Shown here in pieces: positions 36,229-44,832 of a DNA stretch of 64,000 bases. The notes beneath the pieces were generated by a model, which was not told the origin of the DNA, searched no databases, and saw only the letters and a program-made list of their open reading frames with translations. The DNA lies in contig JAGQWH010000001.1 in the NCBI GenBank assembly GCA_020437545.1, positions 1-64,000 on the forward strand, read 5' to 3'. Positions within the stretch are counted from its first letter, which is position 1, and the number at the start of each line of letters is the position of its first letter. The position numbers and the translations under genes were made by a program. The DNA comes from Ignavibacteriota bacterium (GTDB lineage: Bacteria > Bacteroidota > Ignavibacteria > Tepidaquicellales > Tepidaquicellaceae).

Positions 36229-37658
36229 AGTTCAACTCCTTCTGAGAAATATTCAGGAAAAAGTTTTATAAAGTGAGTTTTAATCAATCCGTTTAAAAGC
36301 ATTCTTTTATAATCAGAACTTCCTCTTGCATCGCTTATAGGTGAAATTTCAGATTGAGTTATTTCCAAAGCTTTATTTATATTTTCACGGCTGATCTTTT
36401 TATCTTTTAAAAATTCACATGTTTCTGCTAAATATAACGGTACTGGCGCAACACCGCCTGCTGAAAGATGTATTTCTTTGATAACATCTTTTTCCATAAA
36501 TATCAGAATTGCAGTATTTACGCTTGCTATATCAAGATATGTCCGTTTTGAAACTTTCTCAAAGTTAATATAATAATTTCCTTCAGGTAATTTAATATTA
36601 AGACACTCCATGTATTCATCCGGTTTTCTTTCAGTGGTTTTATAAGATCTGTAATAATTTTTAAGCGGGATAGTTCTTTTGTTTTCAGAATCAGATAAAA
36701 TCACATTGGAATCCAAAGCAAGAAACAAAGCAGTCATATCGCCGATCGGAGAGGCATTATTTATATTACCGCCAAGTGTAGCGGAGTTTCTTATCGGAGT
36801 CGAACCAAATAATCCCGCAAAATTAATTATACCGGGATAAAGATCATTCATTATTCCGGATTCAAGGATCTCTGTTACGGTAGAAAGACTTCCGATCGTG
36901 CAGACATCTTTATTCAGGAATATCCCCTTGAGTGTTGAATCATTACATAAAAAAATTATTTCTGAATTGAGCATTTCATCAGGTCTCTGAACAAACAGAT
37001 CCGTTCCTCCGCTGACAAAACTTTTTTTACCGGAATCTGAAGATACTTTAATATCAAAAGTATTGAGTTTGGAAAGTCTGTCTTTAATATTCAGAAAATA
37101 CTCGGGTATGATCTTATTTTCGGAAAGAAATTTATAACGAGTCCCATTGGAATGAACGGCAAAATCAAACTTATCTGATATTTTTTTCGCTGCTCTGATA
37201 ATTGAATTATGACCTGTGCATCTGCATATATTCCCGTCAAGAGAATCGATCACATTACCGGAGTTTAAGATCCCTTTATTTAAAAAATATCCTGTCAGAG
37301 AAACTATAAAGCCGGGTGTGCAGAATCCGCATTGTGAAGCGCCTTCATTGACAAATTCCTGTTGTATTGGATTAAGTTCTTTGCCGGGGAGATTCAGTCC
37401 TTCAATTGTAACAACATGTTTACCGTTGACATTCTGAACCGGGATCAGGCAGGAGTTTACAGCAGAATAAATTACTTCATCCCTGTCTGAATTAATTTCA
37501 CCGGTTAAAACAGTACAGGCACCGCAATCACCTTCTTTACAGCCTTCTTTGGTTCCGGTTAATTTTTTGTTTCGTATGAAGTCAAGAAGAACTGTTGCAG
37601 GATTCAGATCGGCGGATATAAGTTCTTTATTTAAAATGAAATTAATATTTCCGGACAT
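36225..37658 (-). CDS. xdhA: Xanthine dehydrogenase, fused [2Fe-2S] and FAD subunit
   Basis: A 477-residue protein. Residues 1-160 hold the plant-type cluster (CKEGDCGACTV) and the helical cluster (CGFCTPG ... CRCTGH). Residues about 190-470 are the FAD domain (FVSGGTDLFVQ; NSATLGGNINNASPIGD). It passes electrons from the Mo subunit to NAD. First gene of the three-gene minus-strand operon; no uricase or other purine-catabolism gene is in the window. Confidence 0.93.
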   Translation of the reverse strand: MSGNINFILNKELISADLNPATVLLDFIRNKKLTGTKEGCKEGDCGACTVLTGEINSDRDEVIYSAVNSCLIPVQNVNGKHVVTIEGLNLPGKELNPIQQEFVNEGASQCGFCTPGFIVSLTGYFLNKGILNSGNVIDSLDGNICRCTGHNSIIRAAKKISDKFDFAVHSNGTRYKFLSENKIIPEYFLNIKDRLSKLNTFDIKVSSDSGKKSFVSGGTDLFVQRPDEMLNSEIIFLCNDSTLKGIFLNKDVCTIGSLSTVTEILESGIMNDLYPGIINFAGLFGSTPIRNSATLGGNINNASPIGDMTALFLALDSNVILSDSENKRTIPLKNYYRSYKTTERKPDEYMECLNIKLPEGNYYINFEKVSKRTYLDIASVNTAILIFMEKDVIKEIHLSAGGVAPVPLYLAETCEFLKDKKISRENINKALEITQSEISPISDARGSSDYKRMLLNGLIKTHFIKLFPEYFSEGVEL

Positions 37659-37714
37659 ATAAAAATGATTTTAATAAATTAAAAATATTAGTTTTCATTT
37701 ACAACCGATATTAT

Positions 37715-37756
37715 ATAAAAAAAAACGGAAGACCTTCTTGTATGAAGATCTTCCGT
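37715..37756 (-). terminator. Rho-independent terminator of the lipoprotein gene
   Basis: ACGGAAGACCTTC (37725-37737) pairs with GAAGATCTTCCGT (37744-37756); read on the minus strand the hairpin is followed by a run of T (the A-run at 37717-37725). It lies about 30 bases beyond the stop at 37788 and upstream of xdhA. Confidence 0.88.
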
Positions 37757-37787
37757 AAGGAAAATTAAGTAAAATTATATGATCAAT

Positions 37788-38441
37788 TTATTTTGATACA
37801 ACGCCTGCACTTGCAAACTCCTGAGCAATTACCGGAGCAAATGAACTTGCAAAGCCACTTAAGGACTGAGGATCCATAGTTTCAGATTGTGCTGACCAAA
37901 TCAGTTCAGTATTTTTCATATTATAAAAATTTGAAGAAATAAAATAATTAGTCGTCTGAGTATAATATCCGGGTGTATTTATAGTGTTATATGCGCCCCA
38001 GTAATAACTGTTAAAGCCATAGAAACCTGCATAAGGTGTATAAAAAGAAGTACCCGGTACATACTGTTCTGATTTTTTTACATCCTGCAATGACAATACT
38101 AATGCTCCGTCAACACCTGCGTCTATTAATTTCTGAGCGATCTGCTCTTTGCTTCCGTCATCAACTTTTCCGTCACCGTCTGAATCTAAAAAATTGCTTG
38201 TCAGAATATTTGATCCTGAAATTGCATTTATACCGTATTGTTTTAAATTTGAAACTACTGCACTTTCTATTGTTGAATTATTGACTCTGCTTTTACTCAA
38301 CCCGAGAACAGCTATTTTTGTGTATTTCTGAGGTATAGTACCCGGCTTTTTCCAGGTTCCTGAAATATCTGTTACTGATGAGCACGAATAGAAGTAACAT
38401 GAGAATGTTAAAAGCAGTGTAAGATAAATGATTTTTTTCAT
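37788..38441 (-). CDS. Predicted lipoprotein (DUF4136-like), function unknown
   Basis: A 217-residue protein from ATG 38441, where a lipoprotein signal begins (MKKIIYLTLLLTFSCYFYSC); an in-frame start at 38477 would add 12 residues. The mature part has a strand-helix start (YTKIAVLGLSKSRVNNSTIESAVVSNLKQYG) like stress-related lipoproteins of the DUF4136 or GNA1162 type, then DSDGDGKVDDG, a calcium-loop-like insertion, a Tyr/Gly-rich stretch (FYTPYAGFYGFNSYYWGAY) and a closing WSAQSETMD strand. I do not recognise a defined function. Confidence 0.7.
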   Translation of the reverse strand: MKKIIYLTLLLTFSCYFYSCSSVTDISGTWKKPGTIPQKYTKIAVLGLSKSRVNNSTIESAVVSNLKQYGINAISGSNILTSNFLDSDGDGKVDDGSKEQIAQKLIDAGVDGALVLSLQDVKKSEQYVPGTSFYTPYAGFYGFNSYYWGAYNTINTPGYYTQTTNYFISSNFYNMKNTELIWSAQSETMDPQSLSGFASSFAPVIAQEFASAGVVSK

Positions 38442-38695
38442 AGTATATATTTTATTAGGAAAAATTTTTATTTTCACAAACTAAAAATAATAAATAATTA
38501 AAACAAGACAACCTAAGAACTTATTTAATTTCATAATATTAAATGTTTTCTGTATTATTTTAATTATTTTTACGTTATCTGTTAAATTTTTTGACCATAA
38601 CAAAAAGAATTTCCGAAGATTTTTATTTCTAATTATTATCTTGACTTTTTTATCAGATATATAAACGTTTGTTAAATCAAAACTTAAATATATAT

Positions 38696-40531
38696 ATGAA
38701 ATTTTTTAAAATTCTCACACTTATAATATTCATTTCTGTTTCCGCTTTTACTTTATATGACGGGAAAGATGATATTAATAATATCCGCAATAATGATATA
38801 TCCAAAGAAGAAATATATCAGCATATAAAATATTTATCATCTGATGAACTCGAAGGCAGATTTCCGGGTACTCCGGGCGATTCGCTTACAAACAGCTATT
38901 TAATAAATGAATTCATAAAATACGGTCTTGATCCTGCAGGAGAGAACGGTTACACTCAGCCATTCGAAATGTATACTCATGTAAGATTAAGCGGTGTTAA
39001 CAAATTCCAGATATTCTCAGACGGTAAAGAAAAAGATTATACTATTGAAGAAGATTTTTTGCCGCTGGGTTTTTCCGGTAACGGGATTGCACAGGGTGAA
39101 CTGGTTTTTCTCGGATACGGAATCTCAGCTCCCGAGCAGAATTATGATGATTACAAGGACAAAGACGGAAACGATATTGACATAGCAAATAAGATCATTG
39201 TGATCATGAAAGATTCTCCCGGTGGCGCAGATGTTCATAACAATCCTTTTCAGAAATATGAACAGGCAAGATTTAAAACTCTCAGCGCAAGGGACGGAAA
39301 TGCTGCAGGAATAATCCTTATCAGCGGACCCAATGCGGGTGATGATAAGATCTCGAAAATGAGATATGACAATGTTCTTCAGAATGAAGGAATTCCAATT
39401 ATAAACTGTAAGAGAGAGATCATTGAAAATATTTTCAGACAAAAAGGACTTGATCTGTTAGCAATTCAGAACAGGATCGACTCAACAAAAAAGCCGGATT
39501 CCTTTATTCTCAATGATGTAGATGCTGTAATTGAAACAAATGTAGAACCGGTAAAAGTTATAACCGAAAATATAGTTGGTATCATTGAAGGAAGTGATCC
39601 TGTTCTCAGGAATGAAGTAATTGTAATCGGCGCTCACAAAGATCATCTCGGTTACGGTCTCTACGGTTCGCTTTATGCCGGTAATGATAAGCAGATACAT
39701 AACGGTGCAGACGATAATGCTTCGGGTACTGCCGGTATGCTTGAGCTTGCACAGAAATTTTCTGCAGAAAGAAAAGATCTTAAAAGAAGTATTTTATTTA
39801 TTGGCTTTGGCGCTGAAGAAGCCGGATTGCTCGGTTCATCGTATTTTACAAAATCGAAATTGTTTGAAGATAAGAATATTGTTGCAATGCTTAATATGGA
39901 TATGGTGGGAAGACTAGCGGATAATAAACTTATAATTTACGGAACAGGTACTTCTTCCATATGGGATCCATTGATCGACTCAATAAATAATTCCTTTAAT
40001 TTTAATATTACAAAGACACCGGACGGATTCGGACCTTCAGATCATTCAAGCTTTTATGCAAAAAATATGCCTGTCCTTCATTTCTTTACGGGAACACACA
40101 GTGATTATCATTCTCCGACTGATGATGTCGAAAAGATAAATTCAGAAGGTGAGGCATTGGTTCTGAATATGGTCTATGATATTGCAATGACTCTTGATGA
40201 AATGGAAAATAAACCGGATTTTATCAAAGTTGTAAGTACCGATAATGAAAAACGATCAATGGGAAATGTTAAAGTATATGTAGGAACGATCCCTGATTAT
40301 TCTTCAACTGAAGAAGGAATGAAACTGGCCGGGGTAAAAGAAGGCAGTCCTGCTGATAAAGGCGGACTTCAGGCTGAAGATCTGATAATTAAATTCGGAA
40401 GCAAGGATGTAAAGAATATTTATGACTATATGTATGCTATGGGTGAATTCAAACCGGGTGAGGAAGCTGAAGTTACAGTTATGAGGAAGAATGAAAAAGT
40501 TGTGTTGAAGATCAAACTGGGTTCAAGATAA
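38696..40531 (+). CDS. Secreted M28-family metallopeptidase with PA and PDZ domains
   Basis: A 611-residue protein from ATG 38696 with a signal peptide (residues 1-20). A PA-type lid insert (about 120-260) precedes the M28 zinc peptidase: GAHKDHLGYG (about 311), NGADDNASGTAG (335), GAEEAGLLGS (370), NMDMVG (399) and DYHSPTDDVEKI (468) give all the metal ligands and the general base. A C-terminal PDZ domain (about 525-608) follows. It probably removes N-terminal residues from peptides in the periplasm or outside. Confidence 0.93.
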   Translation: MKFFKILTLIIFISVSAFTLYDGKDDINNIRNNDISKEEIYQHIKYLSSDELEGRFPGTPGDSLTNSYLINEFIKYGLDPAGENGYTQPFEMYTHVRLSGVNKFQIFSDGKEKDYTIEEDFLPLGFSGNGIAQGELVFLGYGISAPEQNYDDYKDKDGNDIDIANKIIVIMKDSPGGADVHNNPFQKYEQARFKTLSARDGNAAGIILISGPNAGDDKISKMRYDNVLQNEGIPIINCKREIIENIFRQKGLDLLAIQNRIDSTKKPDSFILNDVDAVIETNVEPVKVITENIVGIIEGSDPVLRNEVIVIGAHKDHLGYGLYGSLYAGNDKQIHNGADDNASGTAGMLELAQKFSAERKDLKRSILFIGFGAEEAGLLGSSYFTKSKLFEDKNIVAMLNMDMVGRLADNKLIIYGTGTSSIWDPLIDSINNSFNFNITKTPDGFGPSDHSSFYAKNMPVLHFFTGTHSDYHSPTDDVEKINSEGEALVLNMVYDIAMTLDEMENKPDFIKVVSTDNEKRSMGNVKVYVGTIPDYSSTEEGMKLAGVKEGSPADKGGLQAEDLIIKFGSKDVKNIYDYMYAMGEFKPGEEAEVTVMRKNEKVVLKIKLGSR

Positions 40532-40544
40532 AATATTACGAAAA

Positions 40545-41534
40545 TTGAAACCTAAAAAAGAATATGTCATATTACCAAAAAGTAATAATGACAAAGAAGT
40601 AACAGATCTTGGACTTGGAAGTTATATACCTGAAGGCAGTCACAGAATAATAAACAAGGACGGAAGTTTTAATGTGGTCAGAAAAGGACTTTCTTATTTT
40701 GAGACATTCAGTGTTTATCAATGGCTTATCACAATGTCCTGGCTGAAATTCGGTACATTGATCTTCAGCAGCTATTTACTCATCAATATATTCTTTGCAT
40801 TTTTATATTATATAGGCGGAGAATCCAACTTTGAAGGGATTGAAGCCAGCACTGAGTTTCATAAATTTTTAAATGAATTCTTTTTCAGCACTCAGACTTT
40901 CACTACTGTCGGTTACGGAAGAATAAATCCCGTTGGAATTTACTCAAATACAATTTCATCAATTGAATCTCTGATAGGATTACTTTCTCTTGCCGTTGCA
41001 ACCGGTCTTTTGATGGGAAGATTTGTAAAACCTGCAGCCAAGATAATATACAGTGAGAATGCATTGATTGCGCCATATAAGGATATTACCGGGCTTCAGT
41101 TCAGAATAGCAAATAAAAGAGCTGACCATCAGATGGTGGATGTGGAAGCAGACCTTCTTATTTCACATATAAATGATGGTAAAGTAAAGTTTGATAAATT
41201 AACACTGGAATATGACAAGATCACGTTTTTCACAACTACCTGGACTATTAATCATCCGGTCACTGAAGAAAGTCCTCTTTATGGAAAGACTGAAAAAGAT
41301 CTGAAAGACTCTAATGCAGAATTTTTTATTTTAATAAAAGGGTTTGACGATACGTTTGCTCAGATCGTTCATTCCCGTTCGTCATATAAATACAATGAAA
41401 TAATATGGGGTGCAAAGTTTGTAAGCATCTATGCAGCTCCTGAAGATGGCAAAACAATAATAGATCTTGAAAAAATAAGTTCGTTTACAAAAGCGGAATT
41501 ACCTGAAAGCAAAATATTATCTGCTGAAAATTAA
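40545..41534 (+). CDS. Inward-rectifier-type (KirBac-like) potassium channel
   Basis: A 329-residue protein: a cytoplasmic N-terminus with an interfacial segment (FNVVRKGLSYFETFSVYQWL), first helix (about residues 65-88), a pore with the TVGYG selectivity filter (about 121-125), a second helix, and a C-terminal immunoglobulin-like domain (VDVEADLLISHI, TTTWTINHPVTEESPLYG). These features match KirBac channels, which pass K+ across the inner membrane. The start is TTG at 40545, 13 bases after the peptidase stop. Confidence 0.92.
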   Translation: MKPKKEYVILPKSNNDKEVTDLGLGSYIPEGSHRIINKDGSFNVVRKGLSYFETFSVYQWLITMSWLKFGTLIFSSYLLINIFFAFLYYIGGESNFEGIEASTEFHKFLNEFFFSTQTFTTVGYGRINPVGIYSNTISSIESLIGLLSLAVATGLLMGRFVKPAAKIIYSENALIAPYKDITGLQFRIANKRADHQMVDVEADLLISHINDGKVKFDKLTLEYDKITFFTTTWTINHPVTEESPLYGKTEKDLKDSNAEFFILIKGFDDTFAQIVHSRSSYKYNEIIWGAKFVSIYAAPEDGKTIIDLEKISSFTKAELPESKILSAEN

Positions 41535-41551
41535 ATTTAAACTATTTATAA

Positions 41552-42526
41552 ATGAAAAGACGAAATCTGATCAAAGGTATAGGAGCATTCGGTATAGCCT
41601 CAATGCTTCCGTTCAAAAATACATTTGGAGCAATTGACAAAGCTGTAAAAGCCATTAGAAATGAAGGGCTTGAAGATTCCGCAGGATGCTGGCTGACTCC
41701 GGCAACCACTGAAGGACCTTATTATTTGAATGGTAATCTTGTAAGAATGGATATTACCGAAGGCAGACCGGGATTGGCTTTGAGAATGAATATCAATGTA
41801 ATAGATGCCCAGTGTAACCCGATCCCAAATGTTTTAGTTGATGTCTGGCATTGTGACATTAACGGGGATTATTCGGGATACAATGCTTTTGTTGGTCAGA
41901 CTTTCATGAGAGGAACTCAGATCACCGATGCAACCGGTACTGTTTTTTTTGATACTGTCTATCCGGGCTGGTATCCGGGAAGAGCAACACATATTCATTT
42001 TAAGGTTCGTCTGAATTCTTTTACTTATGTTACTTCACAGTTTTGTTTTCCTGATTCACTTAACAATATAATTTATGCAACTCCTCTTTATTCAGGCAGA
42101 GGACCGAATCCTACTACTAATGCAGCAGACGGAGTATTTCATAATTCAAATCCTCAGTATCTTGTCATGAATGCAGTGCCGAACGGTACCGGCGGATATG
42201 ACGGGAATTATACTATCGGTATTGATGTGCCGACCGGAATAAATGATCCTGTCGAAGAAGCAAACGGATATTCTTTATCTCAGAATTATCCCAATCCTTT
42301 TAATCCGTCTACAAAAATAAAGTATGTGCTCCCCGTAAATTCAAAAGTAAAAATAACTGTCTATGACGGTTTCGGCAAAGAGGTAATGGTATTGATTGAT
42401 AAAAATCAAAATGCAGGTATTCATGAAATAAATTTTATTGGAGAGAATTTAAGCAGCGGGTATTATTTCTATAAACTCGAAGCAGGTGAGTTTATACAGA
42501 CGAAAGAAATGCTTCTGCTGAAGTAA
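41552..42526 (+). CDS. Secreted intradiol ring-cleavage dioxygenase with T9SS sorting domain
   Basis: A 324-residue protein. The N-terminus MKRRNLIKGIGAFGIASML resembles a Tat signal. Residues about 40-230 match the protocatechuate/catechol intradiol dioxygenase fold: TEGPYYL, VDVWHCDINGDYSGY (first Fe Tyr), YPGWYPGRATHIHF (second Tyr and two His). A T9SS sorting domain follows (SQNYPNPFNPSTKIKY; ending KEMLLLK). So this iron enzyme appears to be folded, exported by Tat and then secreted by T9SS. Substrate unknown; secreted relatives are not proven to cleave catechols. Confidence 0.88.
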   Translation: MKRRNLIKGIGAFGIASMLPFKNTFGAIDKAVKAIRNEGLEDSAGCWLTPATTEGPYYLNGNLVRMDITEGRPGLALRMNINVIDAQCNPIPNVLVDVWHCDINGDYSGYNAFVGQTFMRGTQITDATGTVFFDTVYPGWYPGRATHIHFKVRLNSFTYVTSQFCFPDSLNNIIYATPLYSGRGPNPTTNAADGVFHNSNPQYLVMNAVPNGTGGYDGNYTIGIDVPTGINDPVEEANGYSLSQNYPNPFNPSTKIKYVLPVNSKVKITVYDGFGKEVMVLIDKNQNAGIHEINFIGENLSSGYYFYKLEAGEFIQTKEMLLLK

Positions 42527-42640
42527 GTCTATGAGTTGGAATGAGTTTGTATGAACTATGATTTGGAATGACCTGGAATGAAAACTATGATAGTATTTAA
42601 ACTATTCCGCCTCCGCGGATTGAAATGAATTAAATGAAAA
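42527..42640. repeat. Short-word repeats left of the GxxExxY gene
   Basis: A degenerate run of words of about ten bases such as GGAATGA, ACTATGATTTGGAATGA (42555-42571) and AAATGAAAACTATGA, with a CCGCCTCCGCGGATTG insert at about 42608. The words are complementary to those on the right side of the next gene. Confidence 0.7.
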
Positions 42641-42677
42641 CTATAAGATTTTCGAGTTTTATGTTTTTTAAATCGAA

Positions 42678-43097
42678 TTACTTATAATAGTCATGCCTTT
42701 TCAGTTGTTTTTCATTTTTCATGACTCTTTTGAATTGTAGTTTTTTCGATCCGAAATTTATTAACAACCCTACTTCAAGTTTAAATGCTTCGAGATAGTT
42801 AATAGCCTGAGCAAGATGAACATCATCGAGATTAATGATTGCTTTTAATTCAACCGACACTTTTTCTTCTGCAAAAAAATCTACACGTCTGTTACCAATA
42901 GGTTTTTCCATATCTTTATAATAAATGTCCATCTCCAGTTCTCTTTCAAATTCCAAACCTTCCAGTGAAAATTCATAAGCTAAAGCTCTCTGATAAATCA
43001 CTTCCTGAAAACCATTTCCGAGGTAATTGTGAACTGCATAAGCGCATTTAATAATTCGACCGGTAAGTTCTGAGTATTTATATTCTTCCTTTATCAT
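42678..43097 (-). CDS. GxxExxY-family protein (PD-(D/E)XK nuclease-like)
   Basis: A 139-residue protein with the defining motif GFQEVIY in VHNYLGNGFQEVIYQRAL. RRVDFFAEEKVSVELKA carries the Asp and Glu-x-Lys residues expected of a PD-(D/E)XK nuclease-type active site, followed by the helix INLDDVHLAQAINYLEAF. The family is widespread but has no agreed function. A strong ribosome-binding site (AAAGGAG) precedes the ATG. The gene is bracketed by inverted copies of a 17-base word (42555-42571 and 43190-43206), as though gene and flanks form one unit. Confidence 0.88.
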   Translation of the reverse strand: MIKEEYKYSELTGRIIKCAYAVHNYLGNGFQEVIYQRALAYEFSLEGLEFERELEMDIYYKDMEKPIGNRRVDFFAEEKVSVELKAIINLDDVHLAQAINYLEAFKLEVGLLINFGSKKLQFKRVMKNEKQLKRHDYYK

Positions 43098-43128
43098 TAA
43101 TCAACTCCTTTTTAGTTTTAAATTAAAC

Positions 43129-43206
43129 TCATAGTGTTCATTTAAATCATTACAAATCAAAGTGCAGACAGTCATAGTGTTCATTTAAATCATTACAAAT
43201 CATAGT
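43129..43206. repeat. 31-base direct repeat right of the GxxExxY gene
   Basis: Two copies (43129-43159 and 43172-43202) of a sequence beginning TCATAGTGTTCATTTAAATC and ending ATTACAAATCA, with a 43-base period. TCATTACAAATCATAGT (43190-43206) is the inverted copy, one mismatch, of 42555-42571. Confidence 0.88.
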
Positions 43207-43245
43207 TCAAACTATCTCATTGCAATCATTCCAATTCCCTGTCGG

Positions 43246-44772
43246 TCAGACCCAGCTCGTCCTGTCCAGACTCCTGTACTGTATCGCCTCGCTGATATGC
43301 GCCGTTGAAATTTTATCCTCGCCCGACAGATCCGCTATCGTCCGGCTGACCTTCAGTATCCTGTCATAAGCCCTTGCCGAAAGTCCGAGTTTGGTAATTG
43401 CAGTCTTCATCAGATTCTCACAGTCTGAATCTATCTTACAATACTCCTTGATCTCCTTGCTTGTCATGTTGGAGTTAGAGTATATTCCGGCTCTTTCTTT
43501 AAATCTCAATGTCTGTATATCTCTCGCCCTGATGACTCTTTCCCTGACTTTTTCAGATCTTTCATTTTCCGTTTTACTGGAAAGCTCCTGATACTTTACG
43601 GGATTTACGTGAATGTGAAGATCGATCCTGTCGAGAATCGGACCGGAGATTTTGGATAGAAATTTTTGTACATCAAAATCCGAATACATTGATGCTTCTT
43701 TCTGTGAACCGGCAGGCGTCGGATTCATTGCAGCTACGAGCATGAAATTACACGGATACATGACAGATATCTTCGAGCGGGATATTGTTACTACCCTGTC
43801 TTCCAGCGGCTGCCGCATTACTTCGAGAACATTCTTTTTGAATTCTGTAAGTTCATCTAAAAATAAAACACCGTTATGTGAAAATGATATCTCACCCGGT
43901 TTTGCATTCGGTCCGCCTCCGACAAGCGAAACGTCACTTGCTGTATGATGCGGAGAGCGGAAAGGTCTTGTTGAGATTATTGCCGAACTGTTGTGCAGTA
44001 TCCCGGCAATAGAATGAATTTTTGTAGTCTCAAGCGCTTCGTCAAGTGTCAGCGGCGGAAGGATGGTCGGAAGTCTTTTCGCAAGCATTGTCTTTCCCGA
44101 GCCGGGGAGCCCGATCATAATTATATTATGCGAACCTGCTGCGGCGACTTCCATAGCCCGCTTAACTTCTGCCTGTCCTTTTACATCTGCAAAATCCACG
44201 AGATAATTCTGATCCTGTGAGAACATTTTTTTAACATCCACTTTGAATGGCTGGGGACAGATCTCGTCATTTAAAAAATCTATGACCTCCATCAGAGTCT
44301 CAAACGGCATTACTTCGAGTTCCTCTACGATCGCTGCTTCTTTGGCATTATCAAGCGGCAGGATAATTCCTTTGAAATTATTCTTCTTTGCTTCGAGTGC
44401 AATTGGCAGAACGCCTGATACAGGACGCAGCTTTCCGTCGAGTGAGAGTTCGCCTGTAAATACATAGTCTTTTACTTTCACAGGGGATGCCTGTGATGTT
44501 TCACACAGAATGCCAATGGCAATAGGAAGATCAAATCCCGAACCTTCTTTTCTTACGTCAGCAGGTGCGAGATTAACAGTGTATCTTCTTGAGGGAAAAT
44601 GGAAAAGTGAATTCTTAATTGCGGCTGCTACTCTGTCTCTTGATTCTTTTACGGCGCTGTCGGGGAGTCCGACAATAGAAAAAGTAAAAAGACCTTTCTC
44701 AATGTGTGTTTCTTCTCTGATTATATATGCATCAACGCCGTAAGTTGAAGCCGTAAATACTTCAGTTATCAT
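43246..44772 (-). CDS. comM: YifB/ComM-family Mg-chelatase-like AAA+ ATPase
   Basis: A 508-residue protein: an N-terminal Lon-like S5 domain (VGLPDSAVKESRDRVAAAI; LNLAPADVRKEG-type segment), an AAA+ module with Walker A (GLPGSGKTMLAKRLP) and Walker B (GVLFLDELTEF), and a C-terminal helical domain (GLSARAYDRILKVSRTIADL). In competent bacteria ComM is a helicase that extends branch migration during natural transformation; a ComEA-like gene is also in this window. Normal length and all motifs present. Confidence 0.93.
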   Translation of the reverse strand: MITEVFTASTYGVDAYIIREETHIEKGLFTFSIVGLPDSAVKESRDRVAAAIKNSLFHFPSRRYTVNLAPADVRKEGSGFDLPIAIGILCETSQASPVKVKDYVFTGELSLDGKLRPVSGVLPIALEAKKNNFKGIILPLDNAKEAAIVEELEVMPFETLMEVIDFLNDEICPQPFKVDVKKMFSQDQNYLVDFADVKGQAEVKRAMEVAAAGSHNIIMIGLPGSGKTMLAKRLPTILPPLTLDEALETTKIHSIAGILHNSSAIISTRPFRSPHHTASDVSLVGGGPNAKPGEISFSHNGVLFLDELTEFKKNVLEVMRQPLEDRVVTISRSKISVMYPCNFMLVAAMNPTPAGSQKEASMYSDFDVQKFLSKISGPILDRIDLHIHVNPVKYQELSSKTENERSEKVRERVIRARDIQTLRFKERAGIYSNSNMTSKEIKEYCKIDSDCENLMKTAITKLGLSARAYDRILKVSRTIADLSGEDKISTAHISEAIQYRSLDRTSWV

Positions 44773-44832
44773 GGTTTATCGTGTTTGATTATCAAAAAGT
44801 CGTATTGAATATAAATCTAAATCGGGATCAGA

